Below, piece after piece: positions 1 to 5,721 of a stretch of 5,721 nucleotides of DNA; position 1 is the stretch's first letter; every line of letters begins with the position of its first letter. The notes below the pieces were generated by a model. That model saw only the letters and a list, made by a program, of their open reading frames with translations. It was not told the DNA's origin and made no database searches. Source of the DNA: Rhizobium sp. Q54 (GTDB lineage: Bacteria; Pseudomonadota; Alphaproteobacteria; Rhizobiales; Beijerinckiaceae); contig CAMDKB010000305.1 in NCBI GenBank assembly GCA_945901195.1, positions 1-5,721 on the forward strand. The letters are read 5' to 3'. A program made the position numbers and the translations under genes.

Positions 1-129
1 TTGTCGAACCGCGTCTTCAAATCCTACGACGACATCCTCGACCATTGCTGCGACGCTTGGAACAAACTCGTCGAGCAGCCATGGCGTATCATGTCCATCG
101 GCTTGCGAGATTGGGCCCACCAATGCTGA
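1..129 (+). CDS. IS630-family transposase, C-terminal 42 residues (partial)
   Basis: This frame is open from the first base and ends at TGA 127-129. It encodes the end of a DDE (DDE_3-type) transposase. The segment SNRVFKSYDDILDHCCDAWN followed by KLVEQPWRIMSIGLRDWAH is the characteristic tail that follows the last catalytic Glu in one IS630 group common in alphaproteobacteria. The catalytic DDE residues themselves lie upstream, outside the window. The protein would cut and rejoin DNA at TA targets. Whether the rest of the transposase is intact cannot be judged here. Its 3' end faces the FDH operon, so the two transcripts converge. Confidence 0.88.
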   Translation: MSNRVFKSYDDILDHCCDAWNKLVEQPWRIMSIGLRDWAHQC

Positions 130-145
130 TCAGCGGGAACTGGTA
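1..145 (+). mobile_element. Right end of an IS630-family insertion sequence
   Basis: The left edge is the end of an IS630-type element, recognised from the transposase C-terminus it encodes. The element reads rightward, against the FDH operon. IS630/Tc1-mariner elements insert at TA and duplicate it. The only TA between the transposase stop and the conserved beta-subunit codons is at 144-145, so the junction is placed there by inference. The beta-subunit reading frame agrees with its family down to about position 150 and not beyond. The other IS end and its inverted repeat lie outside the window, so the exact boundary and the target duplication cannot be confirmed. Confidence 0.8.
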
Positions 146-536
146 TGAGATCAGCTTCCGGGCCGCCCGCACAATAGGTGCATTTGTCCATCTTGCCGCG
201 TGAGCCGAAGCTGGAAACCTTGGGATATTGCGGCGCGCCGAAGGGGCATGCGTAGAAGCAATAGCCGCAGCCGATGCAGGTGTCCTTGTTGTGCAGCACA
301 ACAGCATCCGCTGTTGTGTAGAAGCAATTGACCGGGCATACGGCGGCGCAAGGCGCATCGGTGCAATGCATGCAGGCCATGGAAACCGAGCGTTCGCCGG
401 GCTTGCCGTCATTGATGGTAACGACGCGGCGGCGGTTGATGCCCCAGGGAACATCGTTCTCGTTCTTGCAGGCGGTGACGCAGGCATTGCATTCGATGCA
501 GCGGTCGGCGTCACACAGGAATTTCATTCGTGCCAT
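24..536 (-). pseudogene. fdh3B: Formate dehydrogenase FDH3 beta subunit (4Fe-4S), truncated by IS630 insertion
   Basis: This is the iron-sulfur electron-transfer subunit of formate dehydrogenase; it normally carries electrons from the alpha subunit to a membrane cytochrome b. The start at 536 (MARMKFLCDADRC) is supported by an AAGAAGG ribosome site 8 bases upstream and by 13 bases of spacing from the alpha stop. Cysteine motifs follow in family order: CIECNACVTAC (residues 13-23), CMHCTDAPCAAVCP, CIGCGYCFYACP and CTYC. Agreement with the family ends at GGPEAD (residues 124-129, base 150). The remaining 41 residues to the stop at 24 are antisense to the transposase gene. About 70 family residues are missing, including the usual CAEMC pair that completes the clusters with CTYC and the first motif. 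It has no signal peptide; in this family it is exported folded with alpha. The product is probably non-functional, by inference. Confidence 0.85.
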
Positions 537-544
537 GATATGAG

Positions 545-551
545 CCTTCTT
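545..551 (-). promoter_or_regulatory. Ribosome binding site fixing the beta-subunit start
   Basis: AAGAAGG on the minus strand lies 8 bases before ATG 536-534 and overlaps the alpha stop codon (552-550). It supports the start at 536 over an in-frame ATG at 590, which would add 18 basic residues lying inside the alpha coding sequence. Confidence 0.7.
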
Positions 552-3516
552 ATGCCGCGCGGATCTGACAGAGCGTGACCTTGCCTTCATGCATTCCAGT
601 CACGGGATCGTAGCCATAGGTGGTGATTGTGTTGACGCTTTCGCCCAGCACGATCGGGTCCGTGCCCTTGGGATAATTGCCGCGTTGATCAACGCCCTGG
701 AACCATCCCGCGAAGTGGAAAGGCATAAACGCCACGCCCTTGCCGACGCGATCTGTAACAAGCGCCTTCACGCGGGTTTTGGAATTGCCTTCGGGACCTG
801 ATACCCAGACCCATGATCCTTCCTTGATGCCGCGTTCGCCAGCGTCCGCCGTATTGATCTCGACAAACATGTCCTGCTGCAATTCGGCGAGCCATTTATT
901 GGAACGGGTTTCCTCGCCGCCGCCTTCATATTCTACGAGACGTCCTGAGGTCAGGATGATCGGGAATTGCTTGGCGAGACCTTTTTCGACCGCTGTTTTC
1001 TGAATCGTGTGGCCAATGTTGGCCATGCGGAAATGGCGGTAATCGGCTTGCGCGGGATATTTCGCGACGAGATCAGGCCGCGGCGTATACAACGGCTCGC
1101 GATGGATCGGTACCGGATCGGGCAAATTATAAGCGACGGCGCGCGCCTTGCCATTGCCATAGGCCATGACACCATGGTCCATGGTGACACGGATGATGCC
1201 GCCCGACAGATCGACAGCCCAGCCCACACCATCGGCGGCATTGCCGCCCTGCTTCTCGATCTGCGCACGTTCGGCTTCGGTGAGATCCTTGTCCCAGCCG
1301 AGTTTCTTGAGCACGCCGTAAGTAAATTCGGGATAGCCGTCGGTGATTTCGGAGCCAAGGCTATAGGAACCTTCGGCCAGCAGGTTCACCTTGTCGGTCG
1401 AGCCATCGGGTTTCTTGATTTCCTGAACCACGCCAAAGCGCGCGCGGAACGTGCCACCGCCGTCTTTTACATGCAGATTGGTGTTGTAGAGCGTGTGTGT
1501 GCCGGGATGCTTGAGTTCCGGCTTGCCCCAGCAGGGCCAGGGCAGACCGTAATAATCGCCACCGAAATTGCCGGCGTCTTTTGCCGCGCGCAGTGAGACG
1601 ATGTCGAACTTGTCCTGATTGGCCATATGCTCCTTCAGGCGTTCAGGGGACTGGCCGGAATAACCTGTCGAGAAACCGCCGCGATTGATTTCGCGCAGCA
1701 GGTCTTCGGCGAGCGGATGATTATTCTCAACCTTGATGTTCTTGAACATCTGTTCGGCGAAGCCGAGTTTTTTCGAAAGCAGATAGATCGCTTCGTAATC
1801 ATTCTTGGATTCGAAAGCTGGCTTGACGAATTGCTCACCCCATTGAATTGAACGATTCGATGCTGTGCGCGAACCATCCATTTCGAAACTGGTACAAATA
1901 GGCAGCAGATAAGTGCCGTTCTTGCGACCGGAAATGGCAGCGAACGTTGTGGGATGCGGGTCCGCAACGACGAGAAGATCGAGCTTCTCGATGCCTTTCA
2001 CCATATCAGGCATGCGCGGAATGGTGTTGCCGCCATGACCGAAGACAACCATCGCCTTGACGCTGTCGCGCTGATCGATTTCGTCTGCATTGTAATTGAC
2101 AGCGTCAAACCAGCGGGTTGAGGGAATGCCGGCGGCTTCCATGCTCTGTTTGCGATTGCGGGCCGGACGGCCAGCCTTGGCAGGGACTTCATCAAAGCGC
2201 GATTGCAGATAGTCGTAGTCGACTTCCCAGACACGCGCCCAATGACGCCATGCGCCTTCGACCAGGCCGTAAAGGAGCGGCAAGGTACCGATATCGAGGC
2301 CCAGGTCAGTGGCGCCCTGCACGTTGGTGTGGCCGCGGAAGATGTTGGCCCCGGTGCCGTATGCGCCGACATTGCCGATTGCCAGTAGCAGGTTGCAATA
2401 AGCACGGACGTTGGCGGTGCCGACTGTGTGCTGCGTGCCGCCCATGCACCAGATGAAGGTGGAGGGGCGTTGCTTGGCGAAAGTCTCGGCGACTTTCTTC
2501 AGCTGTTCGCCGGGAATACCGGTGACGCGCTCGGTTTCTTCTGGCGTCCACTTGGCGACTTCGGCGCGGATCTGATCCATGCCGGCAACGCGTTTGGATA
2601 TGAAATCCTTGTCCTCCCAGCCGTTGGCGAAGATGTGGTGCAGAAGGCCCCAGATCACTGCAATGTCGGTGCCGCCGCGGAAACGCACATATTCCGTCGC
2701 ATGGGCAGCAGTGCGCGTGAAGCGCGGGTCGAACACGATCACGTTGGCGCGATTTTGTTCCTTGCCAGTGAGGATGTGTTGCAGCGACACCGGATGCGCT
2801 TCTGCTGCGTTCGATCCCATGAATATGATCGTCTTGGCGTTGCGGATATCGTTGTAGCTGTTGGTCTGTGCGCCATAGCCCCAGGTGTTGGCGACGCCGG
2901 CAACCGTCGTCGAATGGCATATGCGCGCCTGATGATCGACCGAGTTTGTGCCCCAGAAGGCCGCGAACTTGCGGAAGAGATAGGCGGCTTCATTGGTGAA
3001 TTTGGCAGAGCCAAGAATATAAACCGAATCCGCGCCGGACTTCTCGCGGATGGCGTTCATCTTGTCGCCGATCTCATTGATCGCGACATCCCATGAGACG
3101 CGTTTCCACTCGCCGTTTTCCAGTTTCAACGGATACTTCAGGCGGCGATCGCCATGTACAAGTTCACGCACCGATGCGCCCTTGGCGCAATGGGTGCCGC
3201 GATTGATCGGGCTATCCCAGGCAGGTTCCTGACCAACCCAGACGCCGTTCTGGATTTCACCGATGACCGAGCAACCAACGGAGCAATGGGTGCAGATGTT
3301 TTTCTTGCGTTCCAGCGGTTGCGAATGATCGACCGGTTTCAACTGGGCGGCGCGCACGCTGCCAAAGCTGATTGTGCCGAGCGCGGCGGCGCCGCCAGCG
3401 ACAAGACCCGAGCGGCGAAGGAACGAACGGCGATCCATCACGCCGGAGGCAAGTCCTGCGGCTGCGGTCTGCAAACGGGTTCTGGCGGAAGCGCCTTCTC
3501 TTCTCTTGACGAGCAT
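550..3516 (-). CDS. fdhA: Formate dehydrogenase catalytic (alpha) subunit, Tat-exported, Cys-type
   Basis: This 988-residue member of the molybdopterin oxidoreductase (DMSO reductase) superfamily oxidises formate to CO2 at a Mo or W bis-MGD centre. A twin-arginine signal DRRSFLR (residues 28-34), a hydrophobic stretch and a likely cleavage site near residues 56-57 send it folded to the periplasm. The N-terminal 4Fe-4S domain has C75, C78, C82 and C110 (CTHCSVGC, then CAKG); K112 matches the lysine that relays electrons between cofactor and cluster. ARICH places the metal-ligand Cys200 and catalytic His201 where E. coli enzymes carry selenocysteine-His, so no SECIS element is needed. The C-terminal dinucleotide-binding domain (about 870-985) contains TSGRLVEYEGGGEETRSN. 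Length is normal and no frame break is seen. The ATG at 3516 has GAGGGAG 8 bases upstream, overlapping the previous stop; ATG at codon 27 has no such site. Assignment to formate rests on close family likeness and the operon. Confidence 0.95.
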   Translation of the reverse strand: MLVKRREGASARTRLQTAAAGLASGVMDRRSFLRRSGLVAGGAAALGTISFGSVRAAQLKPVDHSQPLERKKNICTHCSVGCSVIGEIQNGVWVGQEPAWDSPINRGTHCAKGASVRELVHGDRRLKYPLKLENGEWKRVSWDVAINEIGDKMNAIREKSGADSVYILGSAKFTNEAAYLFRKFAAFWGTNSVDHQARICHSTTVAGVANTWGYGAQTNSYNDIRNAKTIIFMGSNAAEAHPVSLQHILTGKEQNRANVIVFDPRFTRTAAHATEYVRFRGGTDIAVIWGLLHHIFANGWEDKDFISKRVAGMDQIRAEVAKWTPEETERVTGIPGEQLKKVAETFAKQRPSTFIWCMGGTQHTVGTANVRAYCNLLLAIGNVGAYGTGANIFRGHTNVQGATDLGLDIGTLPLLYGLVEGAWRHWARVWEVDYDYLQSRFDEVPAKAGRPARNRKQSMEAAGIPSTRWFDAVNYNADEIDQRDSVKAMVVFGHGGNTIPRMPDMVKGIEKLDLLVVADPHPTTFAAISGRKNGTYLLPICTSFEMDGSRTASNRSIQWGEQFVKPAFESKNDYEAIYLLSKKLGFAEQMFKNIKVENNHPLAEDLLREINRGGFSTGYSGQSPERLKEHMANQDKFDIVSLRAAKDAGNFGGDYYGLPWPCWGKPELKHPGTHTLYNTNLHVKDGGGTFRARFGVVQEIKKPDGSTDKVNLLAEGSYSLGSEITDGYPEFTYGVLKKLGWDKDLTEAERAQIEKQGGNAADGVGWAVDLSGGIIRVTMDHGVMAYGNGKARAVAYNLPDPVPIHREPLYTPRPDLVAKYPAQADYRHFRMANIGHTIQKTAVEKGLAKQFPIILTSGRLVEYEGGGEETRSNKWLAELQQDMFVEINTADAGERGIKEGSWVWVSGPEGNSKTRVKALVTDRVGKGVAFMPFHFAGWFQGVDQRGNYPKGTDPIVLGESVNTITTYGYDPVTGMHEGKVTLCQIRAA

Positions 3517-3529
3517 GATAGTCGCTCCC

Positions 3530-3736
3530 TCAGTAACGGTTCGTGCGATAGAAATTTTTCACGTGCTCGGATTCCTTGTAGCGGGCCTTGGTCCGCTCAT
3601 TCTGGTTTTCCGTGGCAAGTGCGGGCGTTGCGGCGAGGGGGGTGACGACTGCGACAGCTGCTGCTGCCGAGGCCCCGCTGAGGCTTTTGAAAAAGCTGCG
3701 CCGGTCGATTTGCTTGTTCTCAGGTTTGCTGCTCAT
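3530..3736 (-). CDS. Formate dehydrogenase region TAT target protein, 68 aa
   Basis: This small protein has a family known only from FDH loci (TIGR02811-like); its biochemical role is not established. Residues 11-17 (DRRSFFK) form a Tat motif, followed by an Ala-rich hydrophobic run (about 20-37) and a likely signal peptidase site after ALA at residue 41. That would leave a mature peptide of about 27 residues ending YKESEHVKNFYRTNRY, the conserved signature of the family. The start at 3736 has AGAGGGA 7 bases upstream. It lies 39 bases after the chaperone gene and 13 bases before fdhA, so it is almost certainly cotranscribed and translated next to the catalytic subunit. Carrying its own Tat signal beside another Tat substrate suggests a periplasmic accessory or small structural part of the FDH complex; this is inference. 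Confidence 0.9.
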   Translation of the reverse strand: MSSKPENKQIDRRSFFKSLSGASAAAAVAVVTPLAATPALATENQNERTKARYKESEHVKNFYRTNRY

Positions 3737-3775
3737 GACAGTGTCCCTCTTTTCATATCCATATTCATGATGCGA

Positions 3776-4576
3776 TCACGCGGCGGCTTCATGGGGCAGC
3801 GCGAAAGCTTCCGATTCCAGTTCAAAGAACAGCCGCCCATAAAGGCCAACAGCTCTGTAAAATCCGGCGCGTTTGGTGGTTTCAAGATCGGTGAAAAACC
3901 GAAGGGCCCAAGGCTTGAGATGCGCTTCAAAAAACGCCTGCTGGGTGGCGATGGCGCCATCGCCGAATGTGCCGCGCGCAAGACCCGCCATCACATCGCA
4001 GAGTATCGCGATATGATCCTCCGGCTCTGCGCGCTGGCCGGCACGCTCGATTCCAAGCTTTTCAAGATCTGCCCTGATACGCGCCAGAGGCCGCTCCTGC
4101 AGGAAGCCGGTCAGATACCACGATGCATAGGGCAGCAATTCGCCGCGACCGACGCCGATGAGCAGATCGAAATATTCGCGGGTGACATCCGTCTCTGAGG
4201 TTTTGCTCGCAGCGTCAGAAAGCGCGACGCGAGCAAGTCCCAGTTCGGTGGCATCGCCTTTCATCTGGCGCAGGCGGGTCAGCATATCGGCATCGGGTGC
4301 GCGGCCGAGCAGGACAGCGAGAAGGGCATATTCGGCCGCGCGTAATTCGTCGATTTCATCAACGGTGGTGACGTGTGCTTCGCCAGCGCCGGCGACAAAC
4401 AGATCAGGCCGAAGTTCCTCGCGGGCGAGGCCGGTCAGGTTTGAGATGGAGGTGATGCGGTCGGCAGGGATTCGGGTCCAGCCGGAAACAGAGGGCTGAG
4501 AAATGCCCAAACCGCGCGCAAGCGCGGCGACACCGCCTGCTGCTTCCAAAGCCTTTTGTAGTCCAGAATCCCGCAT
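3776..4576 (-). CDS. TorD-family molecular chaperone with N-terminal YdaS/Cro-like HTH
   Basis: This 266-residue protein appears to have two domains. Residues 1-60 resemble a YdaS/Cro-type helix-turn-helix: AAGGVAALARGLGISQPSVS (12-31), the W33 that usually follows the recognition helix, then PADRI and ELRPDLF. Residues about 75-260 are an all-helical TorD/DmsD/NarJ-type chaperone, with YASWYLTGFLQERPLARIR (150-168), EPEDHIA (184-190; compare the family's E-P-D-H motif) and FFEAHLKPWALRFFTDLE. Such chaperones bind Tat signal peptides and hold molybdoenzymes for cofactor loading, so the client is probably the adjacent alpha subunit. The ATG at 4576 is chosen because GAGG lies 5 bases upstream and homologues start with a similar MRDSGLQ; the open frame continues upstream to 4816 but overlaps the DUF3306 gene. 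Whether the HTH binds DNA is unknown; autoregulation is inference. Confidence 0.88.
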   Translation of the reverse strand: MRDSGLQKALEAAGGVAALARGLGISQPSVSGWTRIPADRITSISNLTGLAREELRPDLFVAGAGEAHVTTVDEIDELRAAEYALLAVLLGRAPDADMLTRLRQMKGDATELGLARVALSDAASKTSETDVTREYFDLLIGVGRGELLPYASWYLTGFLQERPLARIRADLEKLGIERAGQRAEPEDHIAILCDVMAGLARGTFGDGAIATQQAFFEAHLKPWALRFFTDLETTKRAGFYRAVGLYGRLFFELESEAFALPHEAAA

Positions 4577-4579
4577 TTT

Positions 4580-4585
4580 CACCTC
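4580..4585 (-). promoter_or_regulatory. Ribosome binding site fixing the chaperone start
   Basis: GAGGTG on the minus strand, with GAGG ending 5 bases before ATG 4576-4574, supports the 266-residue product rather than an 80-residue longer one that would begin inside the DUF3306 gene. Confidence 0.6.
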
Positions 4586-4624
4586 AAACAGCTGCAGATT
4601 CCTCCCTTGCAGCGGTACCTGGGG

Positions 4625-4635
4625 TGCAAATTGCA
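4625..4635. promoter_or_regulatory. Short palindrome TGCAA-A-TTGCA, possible operator
   Basis: This perfect 5-base inverted repeat around one central base lies 49-59 bases upstream of the chaperone start, in the only sizeable gap of the operon. Its size and position fit a small-dimer operator, and the gene it precedes encodes an HTH domain. No clear -35/-10 pair was found nearby, and an 11-base palindrome can occur by chance, so this is only a candidate. Confidence 0.25.
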
Positions 4636-4643
4636 GCATTTGA

Positions 4644-4677
4644 GGCAAGATTCTAGGGTCGGATAGGCTTGCCCTAT
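4644..4677 (-). other. Inverted repeats in the DUF3306-torD gap
   Basis: Two overlapping inverted repeats are visible: GGCAAG (4644-4649) with CTTGCC (4668-4673), and ATAGG (4663-4667) with CCTAT (4673-4677), the latter a 5-bp hairpin with a 5-base loop. They cannot form together because they share bases. There is no T tract after either in the minus-strand transcript, so an intrinsic terminator is unlikely. They could affect mRNA stability or be chance. Confidence 0.25.
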
Positions 4678-4701
4678 GTCGCACTCGTTGTGTCGCCAGC
4701 T

Positions 4702-5424
4702 TCAGCGTGGCGTTGCCCCGCCGTGGCGAGATGTCGATTTTTGCAGTGCAGCAAAAGTCGTCTGCGGTATTGGATTTGCCGGTTCGCCAGATGGCTCTAC
4801 TGGGGCGCTGCCGCAAAGGTTTGGATTTGTATCCACTTTGGTTGAAATGCCAACATTCTGCAAAATTTTTTGTGTGATGTTGTAGCTGCCCGTTTTCATA
4901 GAAATATTTTGCGCCTCCTGTTTAGCTCTTGCTTCCTGACTCGCAACTGCGGGAGCGTCGACTGCGGCGGGTTCTTGCACGGATTCGCCTAAAGGATGAT
5001 GCGCCGGGCCGGAGGAAAACAGCTTTTCGACGTACTGCAAAGCTTTGTCGCCAGCTTCCAGAGGCCCGAAACCTTGCGCTCCGCCAGTCTCGTTCCAGTT
5101 CCAGGCATATTCAGTCGCCGGACTTACGTAATCGCGAATCGCAGTGTCGAGTTCCCAGACCCGGCGCAGGGCGGCATTGCGCAGGCCTTCGGGCACGAGG
5201 GCATTCATGAAGGGGCGGACGTCAGTTTCCGCTGTCAGACTTTCAAGTGAAGGTAGGGATGCGAGGTCGAAGGGTTCGCTGGCAATTGGTGCTTCTTTCT
5301 GAAACTCCGGCGCTGCCTTTTGTTCCGCCGCAAGGCCTTCGCTTCCAGCTTCTGCCTTGCGCCGCGCCCAGCGCGCCAGAAAACTGCTTCTGTCCTTATC
5401 GTCGTCAGAATCCTGCCCGTTCAT
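4702..5424 (-). CDS. DUF3306 domain protein of the formate dehydrogenase operon
   Basis: This 240-residue cytoplasmic protein belongs to a family of unknown function found in FDH operons beside DUF3305. The family core runs from about residue 13 to 140: FLARWARRK (15-23), FDLASLPSLESL (52-63), TDVRPFM (68-73), VPEGLRNAALRRVW (77-90) and GFGPL (118-122). An Ala/Glu/Pro-rich linker follows, and the protein ends in the typical RHGGATPR. There is no signal peptide or membrane segment. The ATG at 5424 overlaps the DUF3305 stop in ATGA, with GGAGAAGG just upstream, so translation is probably coupled. Residues about 172-203 are unusual: Asn/Ile/Lys/Thr-rich and encoded by DNA of about one-third GC (33 of 96 bases), unlike the rest. 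A role in FDH maturation or expression is inferred from context only. Confidence 0.87.
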   Translation of the reverse strand: MNGQDSDDDKDRSSFLARWARRKAEAGSEGLAAEQKAAPEFQKEAPIASEPFDLASLPSLESLTAETDVRPFMNALVPEGLRNAALRRVWELDTAIRDYVSPATEYAWNWNETGGAQGFGPLEAGDKALQYVEKLFSSGPAHHPLGESVQEPAAVDAPAVASQEARAKQEAQNISMKTGSYNITQKILQNVGISTKVDTNPNLCGSAPVEPSGEPANPIPQTTFAALQKSTSRHGGATPR

Positions 5425-5721
5425 GAGCCTTCTCCTGTTCGGCGTGAGCCGTCGCCGGGAGTGTTGCGCGTGCCGGGTTTCTTGCGCGGATCAGGGCCGG
5501 ACTTGTCGCGTTGGCGTTTGTGGAACACTTGCTCGACATGGAATTCTTCGACAAAAGCGGCGACCCATGCGGCGATATCGGCCGGCATTGGCACTGGCGC
5601 GACAATGTCCGCGCCCGCTTCCATGAGGGTTTCGCCTTCGGTGGGGTCAGCGGTGACCTGAACCAGTTCCACATCCCCTGTTTCACTTTGGCTGCGCAGG
5701 GCAACCCAGATCAACGGCTTT
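5421..5721 (-). CDS. DUF3305 domain protein, C-terminal part (partial)
   Basis: The frame is open to the window edge and ends with TGA 5423-5421, giving 99 visible residues. The family is of unknown function and travels with DUF3306 in FDH operons. Visible signatures are PLIWVALR near the edge, VTADPTEGETLMEAGADIV, PVPMP, and WVAAFVEEFHVEQVFHKRQR; the last is the best marker of the family. The tail of about 30 residues after it is Arg/Gly/Pro/Lys-rich and probably disordered. A TTG at 5714 could be read as a start, but the conserved strand before it continues past the edge, so the real start lies outside. The 4-base overlap with the DUF3306 gene points to coupled translation of the pair. Confidence 0.82.
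   Translation of the reverse strand, partial: KPLIWVALRSQSETGDVELVQVTADPTEGETLMEAGADIVAPVPMPADIAAWVAAFVEEFHVEQVFHKRQRDKSGPDPRKKPGTRNTPGDGSRRTGEGS

Noticed and set aside
128..155. Direct repeat GATCAGC (128-134 and 149-155) flanking the IS junction
   Set aside because: Seven bases 21 apart is not the TA duplication expected of IS630, and one copy includes the transposase stop codon; it is more likely chance, though it could be checked against the other IS end.
537..590. Upstream ATG at 590 extending the beta subunit by 18 residues
   Set aside because: It lies inside the alpha coding sequence, gives a non-family basic leader, and the ATG at 536 has a good ribosome site at the right spacing.
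228..3096. Long plus-strand open frames opposite the beta and alpha genes (such as 967-1596 and 2428-3096)
   Set aside because: They are antisense to clearly conserved FDH coding sequence, have compositions typical of shadow frames and show no recognisable domains.
3374..4198. 274-codon plus-strand open frame opposite the chaperone and Tat-target genes
   Set aside because: It is antisense to three recognised genes and shows no family resemblance; high-GC codon use on the other strand explains the lack of stops.
4663..4677. Hairpin ATAGG/CCTAT as a terminator after DUF3306
   Set aside because: The stem is only 5 bp and no T tract follows in the direction of transcription.
4577..4816. 80-residue N-terminal extension of the chaperone to 4816
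   Set aside because: It overlaps the DUF3306 3' end, does not resemble TorD or HTH sequence, and the internal ATG has a ribosome site.
4702..4900. Internal start at codon 176 of DUF3306 with AGGAGG upstream
   Set aside because: The AGGAGG is 14 bases from the ATG, too far for a normal start, and the resulting 65-residue peptide is just the DUF3306 tail.

Overview
The window carries the middle of a formate dehydrogenase (FDH) operon read leftward on the minus strand, cut at its left side by the end of an IS630-family insertion sequence. The gene order, the family-typical alpha, beta and Tat-target sequences and the moderately GC-rich coding (by eye) suggest an alphaproteobacterium, most likely of the Hyphomicrobiales (Rhizobiales). 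That placement rests on family recognition; no search was run.

Layout in order of operon transcription, right to left: the C-terminal part of a DUF3305 protein (5721-5421, 5' end outside the window); a DUF3306 protein (5424-4702) overlapping it by the 4-base ATGA; a 125-bp gap with small inverted repeats; a TorD-family chaperone with an N-terminal YdaS-like helix-turn-helix (4576-3776); a 68-residue 'formate dehydrogenase region TAT target' protein (3736-3530); the 988-residue molybdopterin catalytic subunit with a Tat signal (3516-550); and the start of the FDH3-type beta subunit with four-cluster ferredoxin motifs (from 536). At about position 145 the beta sequence stops matching its family. 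From the left edge to 129, on the plus strand, lie the last 42 codons of an IS630-type transposase. The beta gene is therefore broken after about 129 of roughly 200 residues, and the leftward frame runs 41 codons into IS DNA before stopping at 24.

In an intact operon the alpha subunit oxidises formate at Mo/W-bis-MGD in the periplasm after Tat export. The beta subunit passes electrons through Fe-S clusters to a cytochrome b gamma subunit, normally encoded next. The chaperone and the DUF3305/3306 proteins are thought to serve maturation or regulation. Here the electron path is broken at beta, and any gamma gene further left is separated from its promoter by the IS.

There is no stretch over 300 bases without a gene. 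No tRNA, rRNA, CRISPR array or convincing intrinsic terminator was seen. The most interesting points are the IS disruption, the DNA-binding-domain/chaperone fusion sitting inside the operon of its likely client, and an AT-rich segment in the DUF3306 tail.
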